From: Mugil cephalus | Lineage: Eukaryota; Chordata; Actinopteri; Mugiliformes; Mugilidae | Reading direction: 5' to 3' | DNA: 64,000 nucleotides | NCBI RefSeq assembly: GCF_022458985.1 | Contig: NC_061772.1 | Span: forward strand, 7,988,001-8,052,000 | In this document: positions 1 through 11,600 of the stretch, piece after piece | Layout: each line of letters starts with the position of its first letter | Position numbering within the stretch: the stretch's first letter is position 1 | The notes under the pieces: generated by a model | Told to the model about the DNA's origin: nothing | What the model saw: the letters and a program-made list of their open reading frames with translations, nothing else | Database searches by the model: none | Made by a program: the position numbers and the translations under genes

Positions 1-2326
1 TGCTGAGAAACTTTGCTCTATGCCAACAGACCCACGTTACCATCTCTGCGTCCGTACGGCTGGCATGTCCAAAAAAAAAAACAGCTTCACTTGATTCAGC
101 TTTCAGAGCTGGTTCTAATTGGGATGAGAAGATAGGCTGTAACCTTATCTTCAGAAAACTGCTGCGTGCAGCATTATTTCATCTCCTCGTGTGCCCTGAA
201 AAAATATGACAAAAACATCAGAGAATGGAAAAAGCATGATCTCAGACTTTGTAACCTGGCAGATATAATCAAATCATCCTGCCGAGGGCCTAACTCGTGT
301 TTAACGCCAGTCTATACATCATACTGTATATCTAATTTAAGGCTGAGCTGACTGGTCTTTGAAGAGGCAGTTTTGAAATCACATTCCAGTTTCCCCTCCC
401 AAACAGCAAATTATTTCTATTCCCGCAGGACGTGTGATTTCGGACTCAGAGTTGGAGCAAATCACTTGCAGACTACTTCATGAGGAGCTTATTAATCTGA
501 GTCAAGGGGTATAAGATTCAAGCTGAAGTATAAACAACTTCCTCATCAATGGACAACGTTTAAAAAAAAAAAGAAAGAGGAAAAAGTAAGGACTATCGAA
601 TGTGCCTGGTTCCACCTCAACAACATCCACATACGTTCAGAGTCAGGTTTGACGCCAGATACCACAGAGGAAAGCTACAGCAAAAATGTGCCCCTTAATT
701 GGTAACAGTCTCTGAATTTATGCAAGCAAGGTAGACTGTAATTAATCCCAGCACAATGAGGATCCTCTGCGGATCGCGCTCATGGATTTGTTATTGAACG
801 TCACCACGGGGGCCACTCTGGAGCCCATCAGATACAATGTCTAAATATGCTGCAATCAGATAGTTGTTTTTTTTTCTAAAACATCTCCCACCAAAGCCTC
901 AGCGACAATTACTAAAGGTTATCAAGGGGCATCTACCAGCAGACTGTGACCCACATGAACCCACCCTCATTTCCCCTAAGAAGGTGCCTCATTGCTTCCT
1001 CATTAAAACCCCTGATTCAGGTTGTTTAAATTAAGATGGCCTGCAGTCCTCTGTGAAAGTTGGAAGACAGATGATGGGAAAGGCAGTTTGGAAAGATGCT
1101 GAACGTAGCTGGCACTTCTTATCTACCACATATTAGCAAAGTTGAGAAATGGTATTTGCCATATTGCATTAGACTGCTGCCGTCCCATCATCGCCTGCCA
1201 TTCCCAGCAACAACATGATCCAAATGCAGTCCAGATGTCTCAGCCATCAAGCCTTAATATTTCACTACCCTGCATTAATCTTATCAAGTGTGTGACGGAT
1301 CCATGCCTGATTAAATCTCTCAGGATTTTACAATTTCAGCCCCTGCAGCTGACCAGCGCTTCACTAGGAATGGAAAAATCATATCACCTTGCAGATTTAT
1401 TTTGCACATAAATGAGCAACTAAGCTGGAAAATTAGTGATAGTATTTGTATATTTAATACTTAAAAAACTAAGAAGCTTAAATAAGCTGCATACATTAGT
1501 GTTTTTTTGTATAATGAATGCGCAGGCTCAAAACATAAACGGTTCAAACAATATATATTTAGATTGAAGAAAGTAGATAATATGCTGATGAGGTGGTTTA
1601 TTTGTGCAGCTATTCCCTGATCCAGCTGTAAAAACACATTTAACTCACGTGTGGTACTCAAGTAACATTTCTGTGCTGCCTTCTGTCTGTATCTGCATCT
1701 GATGATTTGTGGAATAATGAACATTCAAACCCAATTATTCATTTTAATGTTTAAAAGGTGTCTTAAACCCAGGAAACACAGCAACTCTCAAGAGTCAGTC
1801 CACCTTATGATGTTATTGTCTTTTTTTATCTTTCATTAACATAACGAATGTAGGATGTGATGGACAATTAAATGTTAATATAGACTCTTGAATTGTTGCA
1901 GATAAAAGGTTGTATGTTTTTGGGCAGTTTTCTATGTGTTTTTCATAGTTTGCTTCAGATCTCGTATCCTACTGCTGGCACAATCCAGCCTTTTTTCTTA
2001 ATGATACTTCTCCACACCCAGACTGTAGTAATCACACTAGCTATGTGTTGTGTTTGCATAACTGACAAACACCTGGTGGTTACAGATACAAACACTGTTT
2101 GTGGAATATGAACAGCATCTACATACAAATAGTGCAGTACACTGGAGTTGGAATTCAATGAAACTGAAAGATAATTAAACTTTGACCAAAAATATAATTT
2201 TCTTAATGCTCTAGTCAGTTACTTTTCACACCATATGTCCTTGAACCCTTTTAATACCCCGATGAAGTGAAGATTAAACTGTTACCTGACATCACACGAA
2301 CACAACCACGTGGGAAAACACATATA
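1..2326. other. Intergenic region downstream of polr2m
   Basis: I see no exon here that can be supported on either strand. The open frames are short, lack flanking splice signals in phase and resemble no family I know. The sequence is AT-rich with short A and T runs (for example near 70-80 and 560-573). In other vertebrates the next gene in this direction is ALDH1A2, but no ALDH exon is recognisable in this stretch. Confidence 0.6.
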
Positions 2327-2332
2327 TTTATT
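2327..2332 (-). terminator. Probable polr2m polyadenylation signal
   Basis: The minus strand reads AATAAA here, about 520 bases after the polr2m stop codon. It is followed within about 40 bases by GT-rich sequence, as expected of a downstream cleavage element. This makes a compact 3'UTR of roughly 0.5 kb. The motif is seen directly; its use is inferred. Confidence 0.55.
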
Positions 2333-2853
2333 AAGTTGTGGTACAGATTCTGTTGCAGGCTCATGTCTGTTTTCTAGACAAAGCTGGAAACAGTCAGACA
2401 CTGAGCTGAAACCTGCTGACAACCTTTCAGTGCATATAATTACTGACAGACTAAAATAGAAAGCTCTACACACATGCCATGTTCTCAGGCTCACAAAGTC
2501 ATGATGTCATCACATTCAGAATACTGACATGAAACATTTACTTCCTCATACAAGCCTTAAATTTAGCATTTAAGAGTCAGCAGATGGTATTATTATTCCT
2601 GCAGAACACTCAAACAGCTGAACCCAATACGAACTGAATGACAATTAAGAAAGCTAGTTTCTCAACTTGCCATTCACTTTCCTGAGTCTGGGATACTGGC
2701 TATTTCCCTCTCACCATGCAAAGACCCTTTTTCTGTCTTAAGAATTCTTGCCCTTGGAGAGAAAATCCTGTTTGATGGGTCCTGATCGCGAGGTCCCAAG
2801 CCTCTTTCCCTTAGGGCCATGTCACACTGGTTTCCCTCGCTGGCCTTCCAGGA

Positions 2854-5630
2854 TCAGTCTTCCTCTGAGGAGAGCTGGGCTCCTTCATCGTGAACCTCTC
2901 TGTAGGCAGCAATGGGGCCACCGTCAGGAGTGTAGCTCCCCATAGAGATCTTCAATCCTTCAGACAGTTTCTGGGCTGCCAGCTTGGCCTGCAACTCCTG
3001 AAATTAAACACAAGACAGAGAAAAAGCTGACATGAATAGGCTGGTAAACAGAAAACAAGCTCATTATTATAAAGCAGCGCAGCCATTGCTATTAAACACA
3101 CAACAAAAGTATGACTGATAATGAGCTTAACAGCCTTCGTAACTAGACAGCAGCACACTGTCTGACGTTTGGCTCTGAAGTCATTACTTTGGATGTGAAG
3201 AGAAACACACGGCCTACGCTGTCTGAACACTGCCCTCTAGAGCTGACGGAGGGAACTGACGTGGACTTCAACATTTCACAATTCAAAACCGATAGTTGAG
3301 GAAAAATTCATCACTGGATTAGTTTTAAACTTTGCATCAAGTATAAGTAAACAAATACATTTTTTATTTTTATTTGCAATATTTCAATAGAAACCGAGAT
3401 TTGATTTAGAATCAAAACTGAAATTATTTCCAGAGCCAAATTTACAATAGCAAGTGTCTGGTTTACTTAAAATTATATATAATATACAATTCAGGACAAC
3501 TTTAGCATTGTGTGAGAAAACACACACCCCTTTGTTTGGATAAATCCAGCTAGGCTGACACAAAAGATTTCAGGAGAAACAAATAAAAAAGAACAGGCAT
3601 TACTCAAATAACAGATCAATAATTATAATAATGTCACACAAATTTTTTTGACCGGTTTGGTTTTTGTTGCACCATCATGTAACGTTAATAAATACCACTG
3701 AAGTTTTTTACTTAAGTAATTGTTGTCTTTTTACTATTCACACTCATTGCAAAAATATACAAATTTGTTAATAAAACAACATAATGTAACAAGTGTTTTT
3801 CATGTCCCACCTGTACCTGAAGCATCACACCGTTTTTGGTTTTATCACCCATCTGATATTTGTAACTGAGCATGGCAGATGATAATCAACATGTTACCAC
3901 CTCCAGGTTAGTCTAAGCACTTTATGCTAAGGATGTAGAGCATGTGGAAGACGAGCTGCACTAACCTGCTGCTTCTTGGTCTGTTCCTTAAGGAGGACGG
4001 CCGACTCTTCAAGAGACAGAAGCTGGACCGGACTGTGATGAAGAGGAGGGAGTTTGGCCGCAGTGATGTCATCCAGGTGTTTTCTGTCCCGCTCCCTCCT
4101 CATCTGTGCAGAGATGGGTGGTGAGCCTTCAGAGGACTGACTGGGTGATGAGGATCCTGATGGAGATGCTTCATTTCTGTGGGGCAGCCTGGAAACAGTT
4201 AATGAGATGTTATTTACAGTCAAAGTAAAGGGACACACAATGACGCACAGTGTTTCTGAATACAACTGTTACAAATGTTACTTAAAAGTCTACTCACTGA
4301 TTGAGTTTGAATTTTTGCTTCACGGGACCTGAAGACATCTCGTTTTTTTCCAGGACAGTTAAATAGTGAGGCTTTTTTGGTATCTGTCGTCTGAGAAAGT
4401 AATTGTCTTTTGCCCTGCTGTTTAATGGGTCCTGGGACTCGCTACTCAAACCAGTACTAGTTTCAGACAGTGTGACCCTTTCCAAGGCCTCCACAAGGTC
4501 ACCCTCTTTTGTCTCGTGAGAGTTCAGAGAGCCCCCTGCAGCAGCCGTCTCCATGGTTTCTCCAGCAGTCCCTCCGGAGACAAGCCTGCCCTGCTGCTCG
4601 TCCAAAGTGGCTTTTCTGTGCGTGTGAGCTGAGGCAGGTGAAGACTCCCTCTCCTGAGCAAGATCATTTTGCCTTTTTTGTGGTGGGGATGCTGGCGTGG
4701 CAGAGACAGCACGTTGTTGGGCTGCGAAAGCCTTACGGTACTTGGATTGTAACTCTGTCCTGGCAGCAAACACCAAGCTCTGTCTCCTCTCCTCCTCGCT
4801 GAGCTGTTCAATGGCAAGACGCACTTTCTCTGCAAATTCTTTTATCTTGTTCCCTTTGTCAGGAAGACTCTGTATTAACCTCCTGGAAGCAAAACAAACC
4901 CATAACTGCATGCTATGACCAAAACAATCATTAAATATGTATTTGATGCTAATACTAACAAAGTAGACAGGTGGAGGGGTGAACATCATTCTTTCGTAAC
5001 ATATTTCCAAATTTTGGATTGTTGTTGTTGTTGTTGATGATAATGAAGATGATGGTAGTGAAGTCACCACAAATATGTGATAAAGCTGCATAATTCTTTC
5101 CCAGTTATAGAATCTGACCCACTACTACTATAACTAATGTACATATTGTTGTATTGTCAATCCCATCAAAAACTAGGATGCTAACCATTAACAATTTTAT
5201 CGTGATCTCTAAAGCTCCAGCTAGAGAGACGTAATGAGTACTGTTAGGTATTTAAGACTAGCTATAGTCATTTTGCGACATTTTTTCTATCGATGTTCCC
5301 ACGTGGCTTTTACACAGTTTTGGTCCATATTATTTACATAGTTCACTGTTCACATTATTGGACACAGAGATGTTACTACATTACCAAACTACATCAGAGC
5401 TACCATGTTGGCGTATGGGCGCCAGAAAGTGTCACCTCACTCTGAGCCAAGCGTGAACTTAGCCTCAGGTTGTGTCTCTCCTCGATATAAACTGATATAA
5501 ACTCAATATTATAAACTTACTGGTTAGAAAGTATCTTTTCCTGTCGCAGCAGCAGTTCTTGGAGCTCTTCTTTGCTGTGGTTTCTCAGCTCTCCCACCTG
5601 TCCCTGGCGCTCTGTCCACGACGAGGACAT
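2854..5630 (-). CDS. polr2m: DNA-directed RNA polymerase II subunit GRINL1A (Gdown1 / POLR2M)
   Basis: Four coding exons on the minus strand: 5630-5521, 4882-4298, 4188-3966 and 2997-2854. They total 1062 bp including TGA, giving 353 aa (human about 368). All introns are GT-AG and the phases join without a break. The start is the ATG at 5630, giving an N-terminus MSSSWTERQG and then an acidic, leucine-rich helix that matches the family's first exon. Diagnostic blocks are SLPDKGNKI (about residues 42-50), KKPHYLTVLE late in exon 2, RKHLDDITAAKLPPLHH (about 267-283) and QAKLAAQKLSEGL with YREVHDE near the C-terminus. From family knowledge, Gdown1 binds RNA polymerase II in the nucleus, competes with TFIIF and makes polymerase Mediator-dependent. 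The next gene on this strand, myzap, ends about 2.4 kb upstream. In mammals the two share read-through transcripts. The gene appears intact. Confidence 0.95.
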
Positions 5631-5731
5631 CACTGTGAACTAAAGACAGTTGTCTACAGCCATTCACAAACAGCACGAGCTCAGTTTAAAAGTAATCGTA
5701 AAAACGTATTAATTAATATTTTAATAAATAT

Positions 5732-5759
5732 AGGTTTCTGAATTAATATTCAGAAACCT
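5732..5759. repeat. 28-bp perfect inverted repeat upstream of polr2m
   Basis: The arms AGGTTTCTGAAT and ATTCAGAAACCT are exact reverse complements separated by TAAT. The centre lies about 115 bases upstream of the polr2m ATG. It could form a cruciform or an RNA hairpin, or be a dimeric protein-binding site. It could also be a short leftover of a miniature inverted-repeat element. Confidence 0.85.
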
Positions 5760-6385
5760 CTATGAGTGGCAGTTGAACCACATGAGACAACAACACTACA
5801 GACTAGTCTTCTTCTTCGTTTTCTACTTCTTCTAGTGCGGAAATCAAACTTGTAAAGTGGCGCTCTGTCGCCCCCTCTGTTCACAGCACTGTAATGCAGG
5901 CTACCGCCTCTGGCCAGAGATGCTGATTTGCTTCCCTCTGCCGGCCACATTTATTCACCAGCACCAAACGCTTCCACCGAAAAGGATTATTTTATTCAGC
6001 TTGTGACCCTTGTAAGGCTTTTTTTTCCCTATATTTATTTATTTTATTTTTTATTTCACTTTCTAATCAGTGGAGTCACTGTGAACGAGCTGTACAGTGT
6101 CAGATTTTCCATAGATGCATTTCCTTTCAGGATGTTTTCAAACCACCGCGCCAACTCATTTGTTGTTCAGCTCAACAATGACCCAAAGTTCAACCAAGAA
6201 GTCACAGCTGTGTCCTCTCTCGCCCTTGTTAGAGTTCAGAGACAGTTTAAAGCAAGTTTTACAGGTGGCATAGTTGAAATAATGTATTAGTTAAGTTTAT
6301 TTCTATTGTTTATTTTGTTCTAAAACAATAGGAAATATATCAACTCGGACCGTGCAGAATGCAAAATAAAAACATGATGGGCTGC

Positions 6386-6440
6386 TTCTATTCTATTCTA
6401 TTCTATTCTATTCTATTCTATTCTATTCTATTCTATTCTA
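6386..6440. repeat. TTCTA pentanucleotide microsatellite, 11 units
   Basis: Eleven perfect TTCTA units lie in the myzap-polr2m spacer. The array is uninterrupted, so it is likely to vary in length between individuals. Confidence 0.95.
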
Positions 6441-6755
6441 TTTCAACATTTTCATCACATCAACACTTTTTCAAACACCACGCTTCGCTTTTAATAAGTG
6501 TTAAATTTGATGTACAGCTTATTGTGCAGTGGACCGATTAAAACATATTACTTATACTATTATGTTCTGTAAAAAGTCTGGGTTTTTAACTGGGAACTGC
6601 AAGTCTGCAATGCAATGCAAAGACTGTAAATGCATCAAGTCAGCCTGCACAATGGAGCTTTATATATTTAGAGAACATTTATGCATGCTCTTTACATAAA
6701 AGTGTGTAATTGTGATCATCCATTGACACAGTCAAGATACCTGCACAGTATAGTC

Positions 6756-6761
6756 TTTATT
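6756..6761 (-). terminator. Candidate myzap polyadenylation signal
   Basis: The minus strand reads AATAAA about 1.24 kb after the myzap stop codon, followed by GT-containing sequence in the next 40 bases. It would define a 3'UTR from 7995 to about 6735. Other AATAAA-like motifs exist in this AT-rich stretch, so this is only the best-looking candidate. Confidence 0.35.
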
Positions 6762-7995
6762 ATCCAAACATAATGCTGGCCTCTCATCATTAGTCGCAGT
6801 TTGATATGTTTCATTAAGGAAAAGGCACGTTGTAAAGCAGTGGCAGTAGAGACAATAATGCTTGGATAATACTTGTGCCTGTGGCTCAGGAATGGCAGTC
6901 ACTAAGTTAACTTCATTAAAGTGATTGAAGCATTTCATAATAGCATAACATTCCTACCATATCTTCTATCATCAATTTAAAGAGATTCTTACCCACCACC
7001 AGTATCAGTTAGCAGGCTGTTTACAAAGGCACATGTTAATAAATATTATGTACATAATGTGACAATAACAAAATACTTTCATTTGTACATAGCAAATATA
7101 AAATGATAGGAAAATATGCACAATAACATCATCAACCTTTATGAAGACTCAATGCTTGTAGCAACATAACGGGGAAAGGCTACATTCACTGTAAACAAAA
7201 GTATATATAACTCTTCAGTATAATATTTAAAAACATTTTTTACAGATTATTTACAACATTTTTTTTAATATTATTACTAGAGCTACATGAAAACGTTTTA
7301 CATCACTGACAACAATATTCTTCCATTCAACCATTTGTGACACATAATTACTAATTACAGTAATTACTTGCATTACTTGCAACACTGATTTCTGTGCCCC
7401 TCATGCTGAACTTTACAAAAGACGATCAACAGTCAAAATTAGACTCCTTTTACAGGAATAGTTCAACATTTTAGGACAATTGCTACATTTGCCTTCCTCC
7501 AGAGTTGACAATTCTCAAGCTTTGTGTTAAACTAACTGCAACTACAATAAATTTGGTTTAGGGTTAAGCCTGGTAATAGGGAGAAAAGAGAAGTCGGTTC
7601 TGTTCTGTCCAGAGGTGACAAAACCAACTTAACAGCATCTTTAAAACTCACTAATGAACTTGCTAACTCATTCTGTGATCTATATAATCATTGGACCATT
7701 TAGTAGGGGATTCTGGATAGGTGTAGTTTTTTGACTGGGAGCAGGGACTTCCTCTTGCTTGTGCTGGTTTTCCTACTTTCTCTCCCATATCCTTCATATT
7801 GTGGCATTGTTTTGTCTTAATACAGGTTAAGAAGTGCTGGGAGGTTCAGTTTTTCTCAGTTGCAGACAAACTCTGCAGGTAAGCTGTTTTCGTCAGCCTC
7901 CAGTCTTTGAGCTAGGCTAACCAGCTGGTGGTTGTGACCTGATAGTTACTATCAATCTCAATATTTATGTCTTGACTTCCCAGAATGTCAAACTA
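6762..7995 (-). other. Putative 3'UTR of myzap
   Basis: This AT-rich sequence follows the myzap stop codon with no supported coding exon. Its assignment as 3'UTR rests on the candidate polyadenylation signal at 6756-6761 and the absence of any other gene before polr2m. Confidence 0.4.
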
Positions 7996-8686
7996 TTACT
8001 CTATGTTTATCTGTGCTGTCATTTCCATGAGTTTCATGAACGGTGTATAAACTTGAGGTGTTCTCGATCTTGGTTGAGAAAGGGACGAGGATGAAGTGGG
8101 CTTGTCTTGGCTGGATCGCGTATCTGAGTTTGTTTCTATGTCCACCTCGTCCCTTCCAGGCTGGACACGACTCACATTAGATTCAGACTCAGATGAGGGA
8201 CTGACGGAGGGCGGACCACTCGGTGCTGAGGAGTTGGACCCCAGTAAGCGACTGTATTCAAGAGGAGTATATTTCAGTAAACTGGAACCCAGCCTACTGG
8301 GTGGAGGGTTGTTAGACTTGAACATCCTTGGTCTGCCAGGCATTGTCAGGTAATGTGACTGACGATAAATGGAAGATGTGGGAGAAGAAGGTTCTGTCTG
8401 GGATGACGATTGTATAAGGCTTTCTGTAGCCGATAAAGGTTGAGTGGGTGACAGAGGTTCAGTGGGTGACAGAGGTTGAGTGGGCGACATAGGTGGAGTG
8501 GGCGACAGAGGTTGAGTGGGCGACAGAGGTTGAGTGGGCGACAGAGGTGGAGAGGGCGACAGAGATTGAATGGGTGATGGTGCATTCACTGGTGATGGAG
8601 GTTGGACAGGTGATGGAAGTGGAGTGGAATGGAGATGAGATGGTTCAAACTGAACAGGTTTAACAGCATGCCTCTGTGCTTCGTGT
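7996..8686 (-). other. myzap: myzap last coding exon with Ser/Pro/Thr-rich tail
   Basis: This terminal exon encodes residues 476-704. It opens in phase after the conserved GVGCDLLPR junction. It then has a proline/serine-rich segment, a six-residue tandem repeat of the PLSPTQ type (residues about 512-565), a basic stretch MPGRPRMFKSN, and a serine-rich acidic segment. It closes with TPQVYTPFMKLMEMT, which resembles the short human C-terminus. A second similar block, KYTPLEYSRLL, lies about 90 residues before it. Known mammalian MYZAP has only some 35 residues after GVGCDLL, so most of this exon is an insertion relative to mammals. The many S/T-P dipeptides could be proline-directed kinase sites (inference). 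Confidence 0.85.
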
Positions 8687-11600
8687 CTGCAGATGCACAT
8701 TTAGACGTCAAAGTGAGAAATCACTTCTAAATGAGTCACCAAATACAACACAATGTCACTACAGTAACAAATGCTTCCTACCTGGGGAGTAGATCACAGC
8801 CTACTCCTATCTCCCTGGTTTCCAAAACCTCTCGTTGCCTATTCTGTGTGGACATAAAATACTTGAGCTTGTCTTCTAATTCATTATTCTAGGAAAGGGG
8901 AAAGAGGAAACAACGCTGTCAGGTCAGATGCATGCAAAGGCCTGCAGTCACTTTACATGAGAAGATAGGTAGAGTAACACAAGAAAACCACGCAGACATT
9001 GCAGAAAATTCAGGACAACCAGTGCTCAATAGCCCAGACAAACATCTGTAGCCGTGCAGCAGAGCAAAACACCACACCGCAATGCAAGCGCACAGTAAAC
9101 ACCCAACGTCTTACCTCACACTCCACTATTGCAATTCTGTCCAGAAGCTCAGAGATGAACATATCCTTCTGAGCAACTTTAGCCCGCAGGGATTCAACCT
9201 TCACAAATTCAACAAGACAACATATCCAGTGATTTTCAGTTATTTTCAGCCAGACCTCAGTTCATTACATGCAACACTAAGACCTTATTGTATATGGTTT
9301 GATGTCAAGTAATGCTTCATTTGAAGAGCATGTCATTTCCTTCACAGACACAGTGTTTTGCAGCTCTAAGCAATTCATTGCTACTTATTGCTCAGAACTG
9401 TCCTAGCTTCTAATTTGCTTGCAAGAGCTCAGTGAGACTGCCTGTGCATTTTATTCAGACTTAATATAATGTAAATTGTGAATATGCATATGTGCTATTT
9501 AGCCAGAATCCCATCCTACACCTTCTTAACTAGGTCAGAGCAAGTTTTGAATTCCTCTTGTGCACTGGATTAATTCAAACATCTACCCTTTAAATCCTGT
9601 ATGTCTGCCACTCCTATTATCAAAATAAAAAAAGACTTAGAACAGAAGGCCTGGATGTGTGTCACTGAACAGGATAGTAAATAAACCATCCTCACCTCCT
9701 CAATCATTCCCTTGACTTTCCTCTGCTGACAGAACACCATGTCGTTCAAGTGTTTAATTCTCTCCCGTAGATCCGTGACTTCACTCTGCAGCTCTTTGGA
9801 CCTAAAAACACCAACCATTTAATCCCACATAAACCTCTGCATTATTCTGAATATTTCACAAAATTCCCATCCCAACATGAATGGTTTTAAACAATGAACA
9901 GAGAACTTTCTCACGTCTCATGCCATGACAACCAAGCTCCAATTGCGATGAATAAAGGACGATTGAGAGACAATAAGAATACTAGTATTTGGAGACTGTG
10001 TCTGAGTTTTATTTGTCTGAGTGACAAATAATTTGTACCTTTTGGCTGCAGTTGCATCCGTTTTATCTGTCAGCTCCATCAGACGTAGACGCTGTTCACA
10101 CTCCTGAAGCTTCTTTTGGAGTTGACCCTTCTCCTGTTAATGTAATGATGTGAAATTATTTTAACTTCGGTTCAGGAACAAGCCCACACCTTATGTCATT
10201 TCTATTACAGATAAAGGTGTGTCTAACCCCTTTGCTCTGTTTGTCTCAGTTCATCAACACCCACCCTCCTCATCCCTCTTTTCTCTTTGCTCTCTGTTTC
10301 CTCTATCATCACAGAAACCAGTAGTGACAGGGAGACACAACTTCTCACTCCCTGAGTCACTCCTCATCTGAAAAACATTTGCCATCTTTGCATTCGACCA
10401 CCTTCCATCCCTCCATCTGTTTCCTTCTCCATCCAGTTAACTTCCCTGCATCAATCAAGATGAGCTGTTTGCTGGTTCAAGTAAAGTTTTCCTTTTGTTT
10501 TGACAGACACAAAGGCTGACTGACAATTATGGTTTCAAATCATATTCACAAAGTTTATTTTTTTTCGTATATTTCACTCTTGTTGATTAACGACTACAAA
10601 AATGAAATGAAAAATGGACACGAGTACATATTCTGAGCTGGACCAGTGATGCAATGAGTTAGCCTTAATATCATTTACACTCCTCTTCTTTTGCTGTACA
10701 CGTCTCCTGAACACGTGCACGATTAAAGAACAAAGAAACAGACAAGATCATGAAGTATGCTTAGTTAGCTAGATCTTTGTCATCTTAGAATCTGACTTAC
10801 CTTTCCCATACAGTCCAGGAGACGCTCCACTTCAATGATCCTCTGGTCTCTCTCGGCAATCTTGGCCTCTCCTATCTGGATGTTTCTCTCTGCTTCCTCC
10901 AGTCGCCTGATGTACTCATCGAGTTGAGCCTGTGTGAACAGAAACGGTCCTGCTACTCTCCTTTCACTTTAAATGTTGAGCTGCTTCCAAAACAGCAAAT
11001 CACCACACAAAGAAATTGCGAAAGGATCCATAAAGTTCGCAAAACTCTGTCAAAATCAGATGCATTTGTCATATCCCGTCGTATCGCGTGGCAGGTTTTC
11101 GGTTTCTATAGTCATTAGAAACAATGTGAAGAATGCAGACCTGTAGCTTTTCAATCTCCTCCCTGTGTTTCTGTTGTTCCTGCTGCAGCTTTTCCTCATA
11201 CTCCCTCTGCAGTTTTTCAGAAAGCTCCTGCAGCGCCTGACTGTTTGTTTTCTGTGAAGACTCCACCTGGACAATCCACAACACAGCAGATATTAGCATT
11301 GTGCTCAGCTGATTATTCCATATTGACAGATATTATGCAGATGAAGCTGATATGTCCATCTACTCCAGGGAGATTATACTTTACCTGCCAGATTAAAGCA
11401 TGCAGTTTGTCAAACGTTTGTCACAGATTTTTGTAATAAAGACCTTTGATGATGAATAAAGTTTTTTTTTTTTTCCAACACATTGCCGAAATGTCAAACA
11501 GAGACTGTTATTACTAGACCCTTTTGCCGCAGGCCAGCTGACAGGCTACTAGTAACACCAGCTGGGCGACCACTGTCTCTATGAATGTGCTGGCGCCAGA

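Larger units (their letters stand above)
5631..6755. promoter_or_regulatory. polr2m promoter region and myzap-polr2m spacer
   Basis: This stretch lies just upstream of the polr2m start codon and must hold its promoter if polr2m is transcribed alone. It contains a near-perfect palindrome at 5732-5759, a CT-rich run at about 5806-5835, and a CGCCCCCT motif near 5870 that partly resembles a CTCF core. An ATTCT microsatellite lies at 6386-6440. I could not identify a TATA box or a transcription start site with confidence. A plus-strand open frame of 120 codons at 5928-6290 resembles nothing I know. Confidence 0.4.

Noticed and set aside
5870..5885. CTCF-like CGCCCCCT motif upstream of polr2m
   Set aside because: Only the central eight bases fit; flanking positions do not, so it is too weak for a site call.
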